Shown: in pieces, positions 45,178 to 54,034 of the stretch
How the letters are laid out: every line of letters starts with the position of its first letter
How positions within the stretch are numbered: position 1 is the stretch's first letter
Source: CAUPWF01 sp964367685
GTDB taxonomy: Bacteria > Bacillota > Clostridia > Lachnospirales > Lachnospiraceae
Length of the DNA: 64,000 bases
Assembly: GCA_964367685.1 (NCBI GenBank)
Contig: CAYIYM010000001.1
Location: forward strand, 62,001-126,000
Direction: 5' to 3'
Notes under the pieces: generated by a model
Seen by the model: only the letters and a program-made list of their open reading frames with translations
Told to the model about the DNA's origin: nothing
The model's database searches: none
Translations under genes and position numbers: made by a program

Positions 45178-46824
45178 CTACTGCTGTAATGAAATAACGA
45201 AATTTGGAATCAATTGCTTTTTACGGGAAACTACACCTTTTAGCATGATATCTTCTACGTCTTCTGGTAGTTCAAATGCATCAATAGCAAGTTGTTTTGC
45301 ATTTTCACCATTAAATAATAAGTCCGAATATTCTTCAAATATATTGGTAATCATAAAGAAGCACATGTCTAAGCCTTGGGTTTCACGTACATGTTTTAAA
45401 TATCCATCCAATTTCTCTTTCACGTCTTGCATACCGCTTTTCCCCATCATACTCACTTGACCTACACCAAACTTCACATCCCCCACTTCAAACTTCTTAA
45501 AGTCTTGGAAACAAATTTCCTTTGGAGTCTTATGTTGCATATTGCTACCAGCATGAAACATCCCATTCGCTAGATCTTCAATATCAATTTCTGCAATTAC
45601 TGCCAATTTTTCTGCAATGTCTTTGTCTAGTGGTGTACAAGTTGGAGAGCGGAACATTAATGTGTCCGAAATAATTGCTGCACATAAAAGGGACGCTGTT
45701 TGCTTATCAATCTCTACTAAATTCTCTCGATACATTTCTGTAATTATTGTTGCCGTACAACCAACCGGTTGATTACGAAAGAATACTGGAGCAATAGTCT
45801 CCATTGTCCCAAGTCGATGGTGATCGATAATTTCTACAACCTCTGCTTCCTCAATTCCGTTAACTGACTGAGATTTTTCATTATGATCAACTAAAATCAA
45901 CTGTTTTTTTCTCACATTTAATAATTTTCCACGAGAAATAAAGCCTGCATACTTACCATCTTTATCGATAATTGGGAAATCACGATACTTCATCTTCGTC
46001 ATATCTTCCTTAATATCATTCACAAATGCTGTTATCTTAAAAGTAGTCAATGGTCCCTTACTCATAAAATATTTTACTGGAATACTCTGATTTATCAATC
46101 TCGCTGTAGTAAATGTATCATGTTCTGTTTTAATAATTACAATACTCTTTTCTTTCGCCTGTCTTATTAAGTCTCCATCAGGTACTGCACCTTGACAAAG
46201 TACTATACAACTTACATTTAGATCAATGGCGCACTGCTGTGTTTCTTGTCTATTTCCCAGAATTACTAGGTCGTCTTTCTCAATAAATTCTTCCATCTTC
46301 TCACGACTAGAAGCTGCAACCACTACTTTCCCATTTAAGAAATAGGCTCTTTCATTTCCGGTAACTAACTCTCCGTCTAATGTATTTATAATGTTTCTAA
46401 ACTCAGTTCTTGCAATCGCTAGAATTTTGTTATCATATACATCCATGTAAGAGGATGTGATATCCCCCGTACTAATTAACCCCTCTAGTTCACCATTTCT
46501 TACAATTGGAAGGGTTTTCTTTTTCTTAGACTTCATTAATTCCCATGCTTCCTTAATCGAGGTACGAGCATAAATCCCTTCTACCTTATCAATATCCAAA
46601 TCTCGAACTTGAGTTGCAACCGTCGAGAGTAATCCAGGTGCCGAAATTTGAAATCTATCTAATACATACTGTGTTTCTTCATTTATCTTTCCCGCGCGCT
46701 TTGCTGTGTATTGTTTTCCAGTCAATATAGTCTTTAGATTAGCATAAGTAATTGCAGAACAAATTGAATCTGTATCTGGATTTTTATGTCCTACCACATA
46801 AACCTTAGTTTTTCTCTCACTCAT
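45178..46824 (-). CDS. Manganese-dependent inorganic pyrophosphatase with CBS and DRTGG domains
   Basis: Family II pyrophosphatase with a regulatory insert, as in the nucleotide-controlled CBS-PPases of Clostridia. Order in the 548 residues: DHH domain start VVGHKNPDTDSICSA (metal ligands), first CBS (about 70-125, EGLISTGDITSSYM), a DRTGG domain (about 150-245), second CBS (about 250-305, YAGFISRGKLL), DHH motif EIIDHHRLGTMET, and DHHA2 with HKTPKEI. CBS pairs bind AMP/ADP or Ap4A-type ligands and change activity. The start is ATG 46824 with AGGAAG upstream; the GTG three codons earlier overlaps that site. Confidence 0.95.
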   Translation of the reverse strand: MSERKTKVYVVGHKNPDTDSICSAITYANLKTILTGKQYTAKRAGKINEETQYVLDRFQISAPGLLSTVATQVRDLDIDKVEGIYARTSIKEAWELMKSKKKKTLPIVRNGELEGLISTGDITSSYMDVYDNKILAIARTEFRNIINTLDGELVTGNERAYFLNGKVVVAASSREKMEEFIEKDDLVILGNRQETQQCAIDLNVSCIVLCQGAVPDGDLIRQAKEKSIVIIKTEHDTFTTARLINQSIPVKYFMSKGPLTTFKITAFVNDIKEDMTKMKYRDFPIIDKDGKYAGFISRGKLLNVRKKQLILVDHNEKSQSVNGIEEAEVVEIIDHHRLGTMETIAPVFFRNQPVGCTATIITEMYRENLVEIDKQTASLLCAAIISDTLMFRSPTCTPLDKDIAEKLAVIAEIDIEDLANGMFHAGSNMQHKTPKEICFQDFKKFEVGDVKFGVGQVSMMGKSGMQDVKEKLDGYLKHVRETQGLDMCFFMITNIFEEYSDLLFNGENAKQLAIDAFELPEDVEDIMLKGVVSRKKQLIPNFVISLQQ

Positions 46825-46941
46825 TTTCTTCACTTCCTAAATAGTTATTTTTATATTTAAGTACAATAATATGTTCTAATTAAAACATTTTACCACCTTA
46901 TTGCATTAGTATCAATCAGTAATACTCCTTACTTAGTAACA

Positions 46942-46988
46942 ATATACATTTTGGACATTCATTCGATATACATTTTGATATACATTTT
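46942..46988. repeat. Three copies of an 11-bp motif upstream of the S1-protein gene
   Basis: ATATACATTTT occurs at 46942-46952, 46966-46976 and 46978-46988, the last two in tandem with 12-bp period. It sits between the divergent pyrophosphatase and S1 genes and could be a regulator binding array or simple AT-rich drift. Confidence 0.7.
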
Positions 46989-47061
46989 CTATACAAATAT
47001 ATAGAATAATTCAAAGAAAATATGTTATAATAAATCATTAAATTTTGAAAAGAGGTAAATT

Positions 47062-47730
47062 ATGAGCGAAAATACAAATGTTACAGAAACCATGGCAGAT
47101 TACGAAGATTTATTTGATATTGCAAGTCCTTGGGTTCGTGTAAAAGACTACATGGAAAAAAGAACAAAGTTAAAACTTACTGTAGAGGGCGTTGTAAATG
47201 GCGGTGTGATTGTTAAAGTAGAAGAACTTCGTGGATTTATTCCTGCTTCTAGACTTTCCCTTTCATATATCGAAAATTTAGAAGATTACTTACTTCAAGA
47301 AATCGAAGCAATTGTCATCGATGTTGATCAACCAAATAACAAACTTGTTCTTTCTTGTAGAGAACTCTTAAAAGAAGCTGAATTAAAGACTCGTCAAGCG
47401 ACCATGGATAATCTTAAGACTGGTACTGTTGTAAAAGGAACCGTGGAAAGTCTCCAAAACTATGGTGCTTTTGTACGTTTAGAAAATGGGTTGTCAGGCC
47501 TTGTTCACGTATCACAAATCAGCCATGAACGAATCAAATTCCCAAGTGATGTGCTGACAGCTGGCCAAGAATTAGATGTACAAATAATCGGTGTTAATGA
47601 CGGAAAAATCAGCTTAAGTATTAAGTCATTAATAGAGTCACCAGAAGATGTTTATGAAGAAGTAGATATTCCTGTTGCCGAAGAACTTAGTACAAATCTT
47701 GGAGACCTATTCAAGAATATTAAACTATAA
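47062..47730 (+). CDS. Protein with two S1 RNA-binding domains
   Basis: A 222-residue RNA-binding protein with S1 domains at about 37-105 (LTVEGVVNGGVIVKVEELRG) and 120-190 (VVKGTVESLQNYGAFVRLEN, then VHVSQISHERI). It resembles a short ribosomal-protein-S1-like protein; the first S1 copy is the more divergent. The C terminus reads LGDLFKNIKL, whose last nine residues are identical to the end of TopB. AAGAGG precedes the ATG. A TauE/SafE gene follows after 20 bases. Role in translation or RNA decay is likely but unspecified. Confidence 0.9.
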   Translation: MSENTNVTETMADYEDLFDIASPWVRVKDYMEKRTKLKLTVEGVVNGGVIVKVEELRGFIPASRLSLSYIENLEDYLLQEIEAIVIDVDQPNNKLVLSCRELLKEAELKTRQATMDNLKTGTVVKGTVESLQNYGAFVRLENGLSGLVHVSQISHERIKFPSDVLTAGQELDVQIIGVNDGKISLSIKSLIESPEDVYEEVDIPVAEELSTNLGDLFKNIKL

Positions 47731-47750
47731 TCCAAAGGAATATTTTTGTC

Positions 47751-48515
47751 ATGTCATTTATTTTTATATTTTTAGGAAATTTTATTGTAGGTGGTTTAGT
47801 GGGAATCAGTGGCATTGCTGGTTTCCTGCTACCAATGATGTATGTGGGTGGTTTAGGGTTCACAGTTAGTGAATCCTTGGCACTCAGTTTTTTTGCTTTC
47901 GTAATTTCTGGTGCCGTCGGTGCATTCAATTTCTACCTCAAAGGAAATGCTGATGTCTCACTTTCTCTTCGCCTAGGAATTGGAAGTATTGCAGGTAGTA
48001 TTTTAGGAGTCATTCTCCAATCCATGATTCAACAAAACTTAGCGAAAACACTCCTCTATCTCGTTGTATTTGGCTCTGGTTGTTCCATTTTATTTCGTAA
48101 AAATCAGAATGGAAAACAGACAACTCCACATATATTGCTAGAATCAAATATCTTTGTTTTTAGTCTAGGATTTATTACCGCAACTATATGCTCCTTATCT
48201 GGTGCTGGAGGTCCAATTTTAGTAATGCCTCTTTTAGTATCATTAGGTGTTCCCATTCATTTAGCAATTGGGATTGCCCTATTAGATTCTATCTTTATTG
48301 CAACACCTGCTTTTATTGGTTATATGATTCAAGTGATGAATCAAAGTAATAAAAATTTGCCATTGCTTCTTACTATTGTCCTTCTTTCTCATGGATTAGG
48401 CGTATTACTTGGAAGTAAGCATTCTCACAAAATCAAGCAACATCTATTAAAGAAATGTGTTGCCATATTCTCTATCTTACTATCCATTTATATGATTTGC
48501 GGATTATTTCTTTGA
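47751..48515 (+). CDS. Sulfite exporter TauE/SafE family transporter
   Basis: A 254-residue membrane protein with about eight segments, in two similar halves: FLGNFIVGGLVGISGIAGF at the start and FITATICSLSGAGGPILVMP (near 140) in the middle. The family moves sulfite, sulfoacetate or other organosulfur anions, but many members have unknown substrates. AAAGGA precedes the ATG. Its last 28 bases overlap the 3' end of the convergent gene downstream. Confidence 0.92.
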   Translation: MSFIFIFLGNFIVGGLVGISGIAGFLLPMMYVGGLGFTVSESLALSFFAFVISGAVGAFNFYLKGNADVSLSLRLGIGSIAGSILGVILQSMIQQNLAKTLLYLVVFGSGCSILFRKNQNGKQTTPHILLESNIFVFSLGFITATICSLSGAGGPILVMPLLVSLGVPIHLAIGIALLDSIFIATPAFIGYMIQVMNQSNKNLPLLLTIVLLSHGLGVLLGSKHSHKIKQHLLKKCVAIFSILLSIYMICGLFL

Positions 48516-48976
48516 TTCCAAAATATCTTCGTATTTCTTTCTCTTAGTTGAAATCCAAGTATTTCAACAAGAGGGTTATTGAAGGTATATCTCCGCCTTC
48601 CTTGCCCAAAAATGTCAAATTTGCACACATATATTGTATAGCTTTCAATAATTTCTTCCCCCTCTATTACTTCTAATTCAAGTATTTCCCAATAATAATT
48701 TGAATTTTCACATACCTTTTCTGTTTTAGATGGATAAATTCTAATTATTTTCTCTTTTACTAATTCCGGTATAACCAAAACCGTCAATATTAATTCTCTA
48801 TTCCTATTCAATTCCTCTATCTCGTGTACTCCTCCCACGTATTCTATTTTCTCCACGCAAAAATCAAATACTTCTACTAAAAACTGTTTACACAAATTCT
48901 TCTCTCTTCGTATTTGCTCAAAAATGGATTCATTTATTCCTAGGAATCCATCCCAGCCCAACATACATTTTTCCAT
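48488..48976 (-). CDS. Hypothetical protein, possibly a degenerate Rpn/PD-(D/E)XK transposase-family protein
   Basis: A 162-residue soluble protein with a perfect AAGGAGG site before its ATG, so it is probably translated. The last 50 residues (YVCKFDIFGQGRRRYTFNNP, then NTKIFWNQRNN) resemble, from memory, the FDPFGxGxxxYTFEN...KIFLNT end of Rpn family nuclease/transposase proteins. The middle (RNRELILTVLVIPE) sits where that family has a catalytic Asp, here Thr, and no QxQ or ExK motif follows. It may be a shortened, inactive relative or a different protein. It overlaps the TauE gene by 28 bases, tail to tail. Confidence 0.6.
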   Translation of the reverse strand: MEKCMLGWDGFLGINESIFEQIRREKNLCKQFLVEVFDFCVEKIEYVGGVHEIEELNRNRELILTVLVIPELVKEKIIRIYPSKTEKVCENSNYYWEILELEVIEGEEIIESYTIYVCKFDIFGQGRRRYTFNNPLVEILGFQLRERNTKIFWNQRNNPQII

Positions 48977-49051
48977 TCGCTTCCTCCTTGGAATTCTTAT
49001 AAATATAGCCGACTTTAATTTTATTATTTGAATTTAAAAGCATGAAAGTTC

Positions 49052-49075
49052 TAGAATTGTTATTAGAATTGTTAT
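49052..49075. repeat. 12-bp tandem repeat, two copies
   Basis: TAGAATTGTTAT occurs twice without spacer at 49052-49063 and 49064-49075, next to the long hairpin that follows. Confidence 0.95.
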
Positions 49076-49083
49076 GACTCGCA

Positions 49084-49176
49084 AAAAGCGATAGAATTAG
49101 AGACTTGAATGCTTTGTACCATGCTATCATTTTATTAGCATTCTTACAAGGCTTCTTTCTTAATTCTATCGCTTTT
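49084..49176 (-). terminator. Long hairpin downstream of hslO, terminator or MITE-like element
   Basis: Perfect 16-bp arms (49084-49099 with 49161-49176) enclose an inner 7-bp pair (49107-49113 with 49137-49143), extended by CTT/AAG past a bulge. On the minus strand the structure is followed by U5. It lies 17 bases after the hslO stop, so termination of hslO fits; terminal repeats around a short non-coding core would also suit a miniature mobile element. Confidence 0.6.
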
Positions 49177-49193
49177 CATTTAATTTTTATAAA

Positions 49194-50069
49194 TTAAAGG
49201 CTTTCTTTTAAAATCTGCTTTAAATCTATTACTGAGTATTTGTAAGCTGTATTACAATAATGACATTTTGCTTCCACATCTTCGCCATCGGCAATCATAT
49301 CTTCAATATCTTTTTTCCCAATACTAATAATTGCTTTTGTAACCTTCTCTTTTGAACAGTCACATTCAAATTTTGTCTCCAGTTTATCTGTAAACTCAAT
49401 ATCAAATCCTTTCAATACTTCACCTAGCATTTCCTCTGGTGTTAACCCTTTTTCTAACATATTCGTTACTGTATCAAGATTTGTAATATTTTGCTCTAAT
49501 ACTGTAATTGTATCTTCTGATGCAAAAGGTAATAATTGAATAATAAATCCACCTGCCTGCTTTACTGTATTGTCTTTTTCCATCAGTACACCAAGACCTA
49601 CTGATGACGGAACTTGTTCCGATGTAGCAAAATAGAACGTTAGATCCTCTGCAATTTCACCTGTTTGTAGAACTGCTTGTCCTAGGTAAGGTTCCTTTAA
49701 TCCCATGTCTTTGATTACATTCATAAATCCAATCCCCACCGCTTCGCCTACATCTAGCTTGCCATTTTTGGCTGGAAGAATTACATTCGGATTCCCTACA
49801 TATCCTTTTACAACTCCATGACTATTGGCAATCACAGTCATTCCATCTAATGGTCCCCCTGCCTTGATTTGAAGTGTCAATACATCCTTCTCATTTTTCA
49901 TCATAGTTCCCATCATTGCGCCAGCACTCAATAATCTTCCAAGAGCCGCAGTTGCCACAGGGCTTGTATTATGATGTTTTCTTGCTTTCTCCACTAATTC
50001 TTTCGAAGTAATTGCAAATGCCCTTACTTCATTATTTGCTGCCATTCCTGTTACAATATAATCTTGCAT
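49194..50069 (-). CDS. hslO: Hsp33 redox-regulated chaperone
   Basis: Cytosolic holdase that becomes active when its zinc cysteines are oxidised. 291 residues: N-terminal chaperone domain with RAFAITSKELVEKAR and ATAALGRLLSAGAMMGTMMK, and the C-terminal zinc switch with CDCSKEKV and CHYCNTAYKY (CxC...CxxC). AGGAG precedes the ATG. It follows a methyltransferase gene by about 30 bases. Confidence 0.97.
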   Translation of the reverse strand: MQDYIVTGMAANNEVRAFAITSKELVEKARKHHNTSPVATAALGRLLSAGAMMGTMMKNEKDVLTLQIKAGGPLDGMTVIANSHGVVKGYVGNPNVILPAKNGKLDVGEAVGIGFMNVIKDMGLKEPYLGQAVLQTGEIAEDLTFYFATSEQVPSSVGLGVLMEKDNTVKQAGGFIIQLLPFASEDTITVLEQNITNLDTVTNMLEKGLTPEEMLGEVLKGFDIEFTDKLETKFECDCSKEKVTKAIISIGKKDIEDMIADGEDVEAKCHYCNTAYKYSVIDLKQILKESL

Positions 50070-50098
50070 ATTTAATCTCCTATTTTCGTTTCTTAAAT

Positions 50099-50854
50099 TT
50101 ATTTTGTGATTTCTCGTGCGATAAAATACACTCGTTCACTTATTTCAGTAGGTGCTTGTCTTGTCATTGCATCATAAACCGCTACAAATTCCATCCCTGA
50201 CTCTTCAAGCATTTGTTTTATAGTATCAATTGGATATCCTCTCTGATAATGAAACTCTTGAAATCTATGATACATTTGACTTTCTTCATCTTTCACAAAT
50301 AATGTCAATTCGTATTCATTCATCATACTATCTTCATCATAGAAATTATCCCAAATAAAACTACATTCCTCACGTGACTCTGCAATCGTTTGCTCTCCAA
50401 GTAATTCCGAATATTTATACACCGTATTCATGTCAAAAATAAATACACCACCTGGGTCAAGATAATTATTTACTAATTTAAATACTTGTCTTAAATCCTC
50501 ATCATCTGTTATGTAGTTTATAGAATCACAAATACTAATTATTGCATTTACAGTACCATATAATTCAAATTCTCGCATATCTTGGAGTAGATAAAGTATT
50601 CCTTGTTCTCCTCTTGACGGCTTGTTCATTGCAATATCCAGCATTTCCGGCGAGTAATCTATGCCAATCATATCATATCCTTCTTTAGCTAATCGCTCAG
50701 TAATACTTCCTGTTCCACATCCTAGATCAAGGACAATTCCCTCATTTATATTATATTCTCTTAACAATCCAAGTAAATAATCACACCACTCTTCATAAGG
50801 TACATTATCCATAAAAGTATCATATACCTTCGCAAAATTTGTATAAGACTCCAT
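50099..50854 (-). CDS. Class I SAM-dependent methyltransferase
   Basis: A 251-residue methyltransferase with motif I VLDLGCGTGSITERLA (near 40), IGIDYSPEMLDIA for motif II and FIFDMNTVYKY (near 135). It starts MESYTNFAKVYDTFMDNVPYEEW, a form common in Lachnospiraceae, substrate unknown. The start at 50854 is preferred because GGTGAT lies just upstream; the longer frame to 50881 has no site. Confidence 0.9.
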   Translation of the reverse strand: MESYTNFAKVYDTFMDNVPYEEWCDYLLGLLREYNINEGIVLDLGCGTGSITERLAKEGYDMIGIDYSPEMLDIAMNKPSRGEQGILYLLQDMREFELYGTVNAIISICDSINYITDDEDLRQVFKLVNNYLDPGGVFIFDMNTVYKYSELLGEQTIAESREECSFIWDNFYDEDSMMNEYELTLFVKDEESQMYHRFQEFHYQRGYPIDTIKQMLEESGMEFVAVYDAMTRQAPTEISERVYFIAREITK

Positions 50855-50983
50855 TTGTATCACCAAACCTTTTCCTATCATTCAATCTTATTATTGTGCT
50901 TCTGCAATATAACCATACCTATTCTACCATTATATTCACTTTTGAACAAATACTATTTACATGAGAGCCAATTAAAATTAATA

Positions 50984-51032
50984 AAGTGCTATATTTATCA
51001 ATTTTAATTGCAAATCGATAAATATAACACTT
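50984..51032 (-). terminator. Terminator of the two-component operon
   Basis: A 16-bp stem (50984-50999 with 51017-51032, one G-U on the minus strand) starts 22 bases after the histidine kinase stop and is followed by an A/U-rich tract. Confidence 0.72.
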
Positions 51033-51054
51033 CATCAAATGAATTCATTTCATA

Positions 51055-53121
51055 TTATTCTTTGTATTGGATTTTTAAAAATTTTTTAAGCCATTTCCAC
51101 ATATTTATTGTATCTCTAACAATATTCATATCGTTCATTTCTGTTTTTTCAGCTTTTACAGCAATGGACGCATTTTTATCTACATTTGGCACAAGTACGT
51201 TTTCATAACCCTCCAATGGAAATTTTAATTCAACTTTGAATAAATCTCCATCTATCTCAAGTGACATTCTTCCACCTTGAATTTCCACCAAGCTTTTTGC
51301 AATAGATAAGCCTAGCCCATTTCCTTCAGAATTTCTTGAACTATCTCCCCTTACAAATCGCTCCAATAGTTCTTCGGAAGAAATATTAAGTTCATTTTTG
51401 GAAATGTTTTTTAAAGAAAATACAACTGTATTCTCTACTTTTCCTACATTTAAGTATACGCGTGTATGTTCTTGTGCATACTTGTAGATGTTATTAAACA
51501 AATTATCAAACACACGCCATATGTGTCGACTATCTGCAATCATATTTCCCAGATTGTTTGACTTGTTTACAACAAGGGTTATATCCTTTAACTTTAATTT
51601 CTCTGTAAACTCACCTGCAACCTGTGCAACTAATACATCAACTGTACATGGCATTAATTGTATCTCTACATTTCCAGATGTCACCTTCGATGCTTCTACC
51701 AAATCTGTTATTAATCGCTTCAATCTATCCGATTGTCTCAATAAAATCTCTGCATATTCTTTGATTTTTTCGTTATTTGTTTCTTCCTTTCCAATTAGAT
51801 CCGCATAATTTATAATAGATGTTAGTGGCGTCTTAATATCATGACTCACATTTGTGATTAGTTCTGTTTTCATTCGTTCACTCTTTAACTGTTCTTCAAC
51901 TGCTGTTGTCATCCCTTTTGATATTGCATTAATTTCATCTCCAGCTTCTTTAAATTCCCAGATCATTAGATCTGTGTTAATCTGATAATCTAAATTGCCT
52001 TCTGCCAAAGATTTACAGCCCTTTTTCAATTGTCCCAATGTATTGATTGTCAATACTAATGTTAAAAAACACGGTACTATAACCAATAGCAGCAAGAGAA
52101 AACGCAAACCTCCATCGCCCTCTATTAATGTTCCTATAATAAGTAGGATGCATATAATTCCAAATATAAGATAAGTACGAAAAGCAGATGGGATGAATTC
52201 AGAAGATTCTATTAAACGACTACCGAATCTCTTCATTCTCTTCATAATTTTACTAGAAATCATCCATATCAACGAATTTTTTATTAAATTTCCTGACTTA
52301 ACACGTATAATAATATTCATAATATATAAGACTACTAAGATTGTCTCCATCGCTAGTAAAAGGCTCCAAAGTGCAATACATCCTATCACATACAGGTAAT
52401 TAGTCCATATACCGTTGGCTACTGCTCCACCTATAACTAGTGGTATTACACCGATCAATCCAATTACTAAGGTATACGCATCAATCGGAATACGCGCACT
52501 TCCTTTTACAGCTATTTGTCCATCCTCTCCTAATGTACCTGCATTACGAAGTAGCTGAACTAGAGAAATGAGAGTAATCAGAAATCCTATCATTGTGATT
52601 CCTATAGATATATATCGAATACCATACAATGTAGTTGCATAAGTATCAATCACATAAAAATTATCATAGCCTTGTAAATCATCACTGACTTGTATGGCAA
52701 TACTATCTTCATACTCTGGATCATAGTCTATAAGAAAGAAATCGTCCACAATTGAAAATACATAGGCTTCACTTCCATCTTGAAATCCTACTGTTTCGAT
52801 ATACTCACCTTCTGATTTTATGTCAAATTTCACTTCAATATTTTTACCATCTACTTTATTTTCATAATACTCTTGGCTTTGAAGCGTACCATGGGGTACA
52901 TATAAGTTCTCAGCTTGGTTTTTAGCTTCTTGCTCTACTAAATTCTTTTTCCACTGCGTTTCATTTCCTTCATAAGCGTTTAAATTTAATAAAAGTAGTA
53001 CTAAAACACTTCCTAGAAACAGGGTGATTACTCCTAGAAACAGACCACAAAAACCTAGTTTTCGACCTCTACTTCTTTTATTATTTATTTTATCTAATAC
53101 ATCTATTTCCATTCTTTCCAT
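51055..53121 (-). CDS. Membrane sensor histidine kinase
   Basis: A 688-residue sensor kinase. One membrane segment (about 24-47), an extracytoplasmic domain (48-165), then several segments between about 170 and 360, followed by a HAMP-like linker. HisKA has the phospho-acceptor His in LITNVSHDIKTPLTSI near 425; HATPase_c shows FDNLFNNIYKYA, DSSRNSEGNGLGLSIAKSLV near 600. The extended membrane region suggests sensing within the envelope, possibly cell-wall stress; the signal is unknown. Its ATG directly follows the response regulator stop. Confidence 0.95.
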   Translation of the reverse strand: MERMEIDVLDKINNKRSRGRKLGFCGLFLGVITLFLGSVLVLLLLNLNAYEGNETQWKKNLVEQEAKNQAENLYVPHGTLQSQEYYENKVDGKNIEVKFDIKSEGEYIETVGFQDGSEAYVFSIVDDFFLIDYDPEYEDSIAIQVSDDLQGYDNFYVIDTYATTLYGIRYISIGITMIGFLITLISLVQLLRNAGTLGEDGQIAVKGSARIPIDAYTLVIGLIGVIPLVIGGAVANGIWTNYLYVIGCIALWSLLLAMETILVVLYIMNIIIRVKSGNLIKNSLIWMISSKIMKRMKRFGSRLIESSEFIPSAFRTYLIFGIICILLIIGTLIEGDGGLRFLLLLLVIVPCFLTLVLTINTLGQLKKGCKSLAEGNLDYQINTDLMIWEFKEAGDEINAISKGMTTAVEEQLKSERMKTELITNVSHDIKTPLTSIINYADLIGKEETNNEKIKEYAEILLRQSDRLKRLITDLVEASKVTSGNVEIQLMPCTVDVLVAQVAGEFTEKLKLKDITLVVNKSNNLGNMIADSRHIWRVFDNLFNNIYKYAQEHTRVYLNVGKVENTVVFSLKNISKNELNISSEELLERFVRGDSSRNSEGNGLGLSIAKSLVEIQGGRMSLEIDGDLFKVELKFPLEGYENVLVPNVDKNASIAVKAEKTEMNDMNIVRDTINMWKWLKKFLKIQYKE

Positions 53122-53820
53122 TTATACACCTTTTCCCCTTTCTAATTTGTACCCCTGCCCCCACACAGCCTTTAAATGCCTTGGTTCTGAAGGGTCTATT
53201 TCGAGTTTCTCACGAAGATGGCGAATATGTACAGGTATCGAGCTTTCACTTCCAAATGGATCATCCTTCCACACATTTTTATAAATATCCTTCAGCGAAA
53301 ATACTCGCCCAGGATTCTCCATAAATAGTTTCAAGATATCATATTCTGTAGGAGTTAATGGCACTTCTTCCCCGTCAAGTTTTACCATCTTCTCCTCGTC
53401 ATTCAGCTCAATTCCACCAATTGAAATGACTTCTTTTCTATTCATCCCACTTCCTAACATCATATATCTTCTTAACTGGGATTTCACTCGAGCAACCACT
53501 TCAATAGGATTAAATGGTTTTGTTACATAATCATCTGCACCTACCGTTAATCCAAGAATTTTATCCTTGTCTTCACTTTTTGCCGTCAATAATATGACTG
53601 GTACATTACTCTGCTTTCTGATGCTTACCATGGCTTCAACTCCATCCATTACTGGCATCATAATATCCATAAGAATCAAATGTATTTCTTCTTGTTCTAC
53701 AATTGTAACCGCTTCTGCCCCATTATAGGCCTCGAACAATTTATAGCTACTATCTGATAAATAGATTTTCAAAGCATTAACAATGTCCTTCTCGTCATCA
53801 CAAATTAATATATTATACAT
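53122..53820 (-). CDS. Response regulator, OmpR/PhoB family
   Basis: A 232-residue DNA-binding response regulator. Receiver domain: acidic pair CDDEKD, phospho-acceptor Asp52 in LILMDIMMPVMDG, and the Lys in DDYVTKPFNPIEV. The C-terminal winged helix reads VPLTPTEYDILKLFMENPGR and IPVHIRHLREKLE. The start at 53820 has GAGGAGG 7 bases upstream; the longer frame to 53874 has no site. It is the first gene of an operon with the kinase. Confidence 0.96.
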   Translation of the reverse strand: MYNILICDDEKDIVNALKIYLSDSSYKLFEAYNGAEAVTIVEQEEIHLILMDIMMPVMDGVEAMVSIRKQSNVPVILLTAKSEDKDKILGLTVGADDYVTKPFNPIEVVARVKSQLRRYMMLGSGMNRKEVISIGGIELNDEEKMVKLDGEEVPLTPTEYDILKLFMENPGRVFSLKDIYKNVWKDDPFGSESSIPVHIRHLREKLEIDPSEPRHLKAVWGQGYKLERGKGV

Positions 53821-54034
53821 ATTTTGCCTCCTCGTATACTTATTATAGAAAACACTTCGTTTAAGTATCAACATAGAAAGTGTTTAAGAATTGTTTAAGA
53901 TATCTTATAGTATATCACAAACAATATCGTCTACTGTATGTTGTTATTGATTTTTAACCTCTAAAATGATAAATTATTTATAGATAGTTTGTAAAATTAT
54001 TGCATTTATAAATATAACATATAGGAGAAACAAT

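Noticed and set aside
49084..49094. 11-base match between the hairpin arm and the 3' end of tRNA-Gly (AAAAGCGATAG)
   Set aside because: Considered as an attachment-site relic, but the match is short, there is no integrase gene and no flanking duplication.
48930..49130. 66-codon minus-strand frame across the region upstream of the Rpn-like gene
   Set aside because: It overlaps the start of the 162-residue gene in another frame, crosses the hairpin and tandem repeat, and has no ribosome binding site.
53821..54034. SAM riboswitch or T-box before metY-metA
   Set aside because: The gap is short and AT-rich, without the conserved stems, a T-box sequence or an intrinsic terminator.
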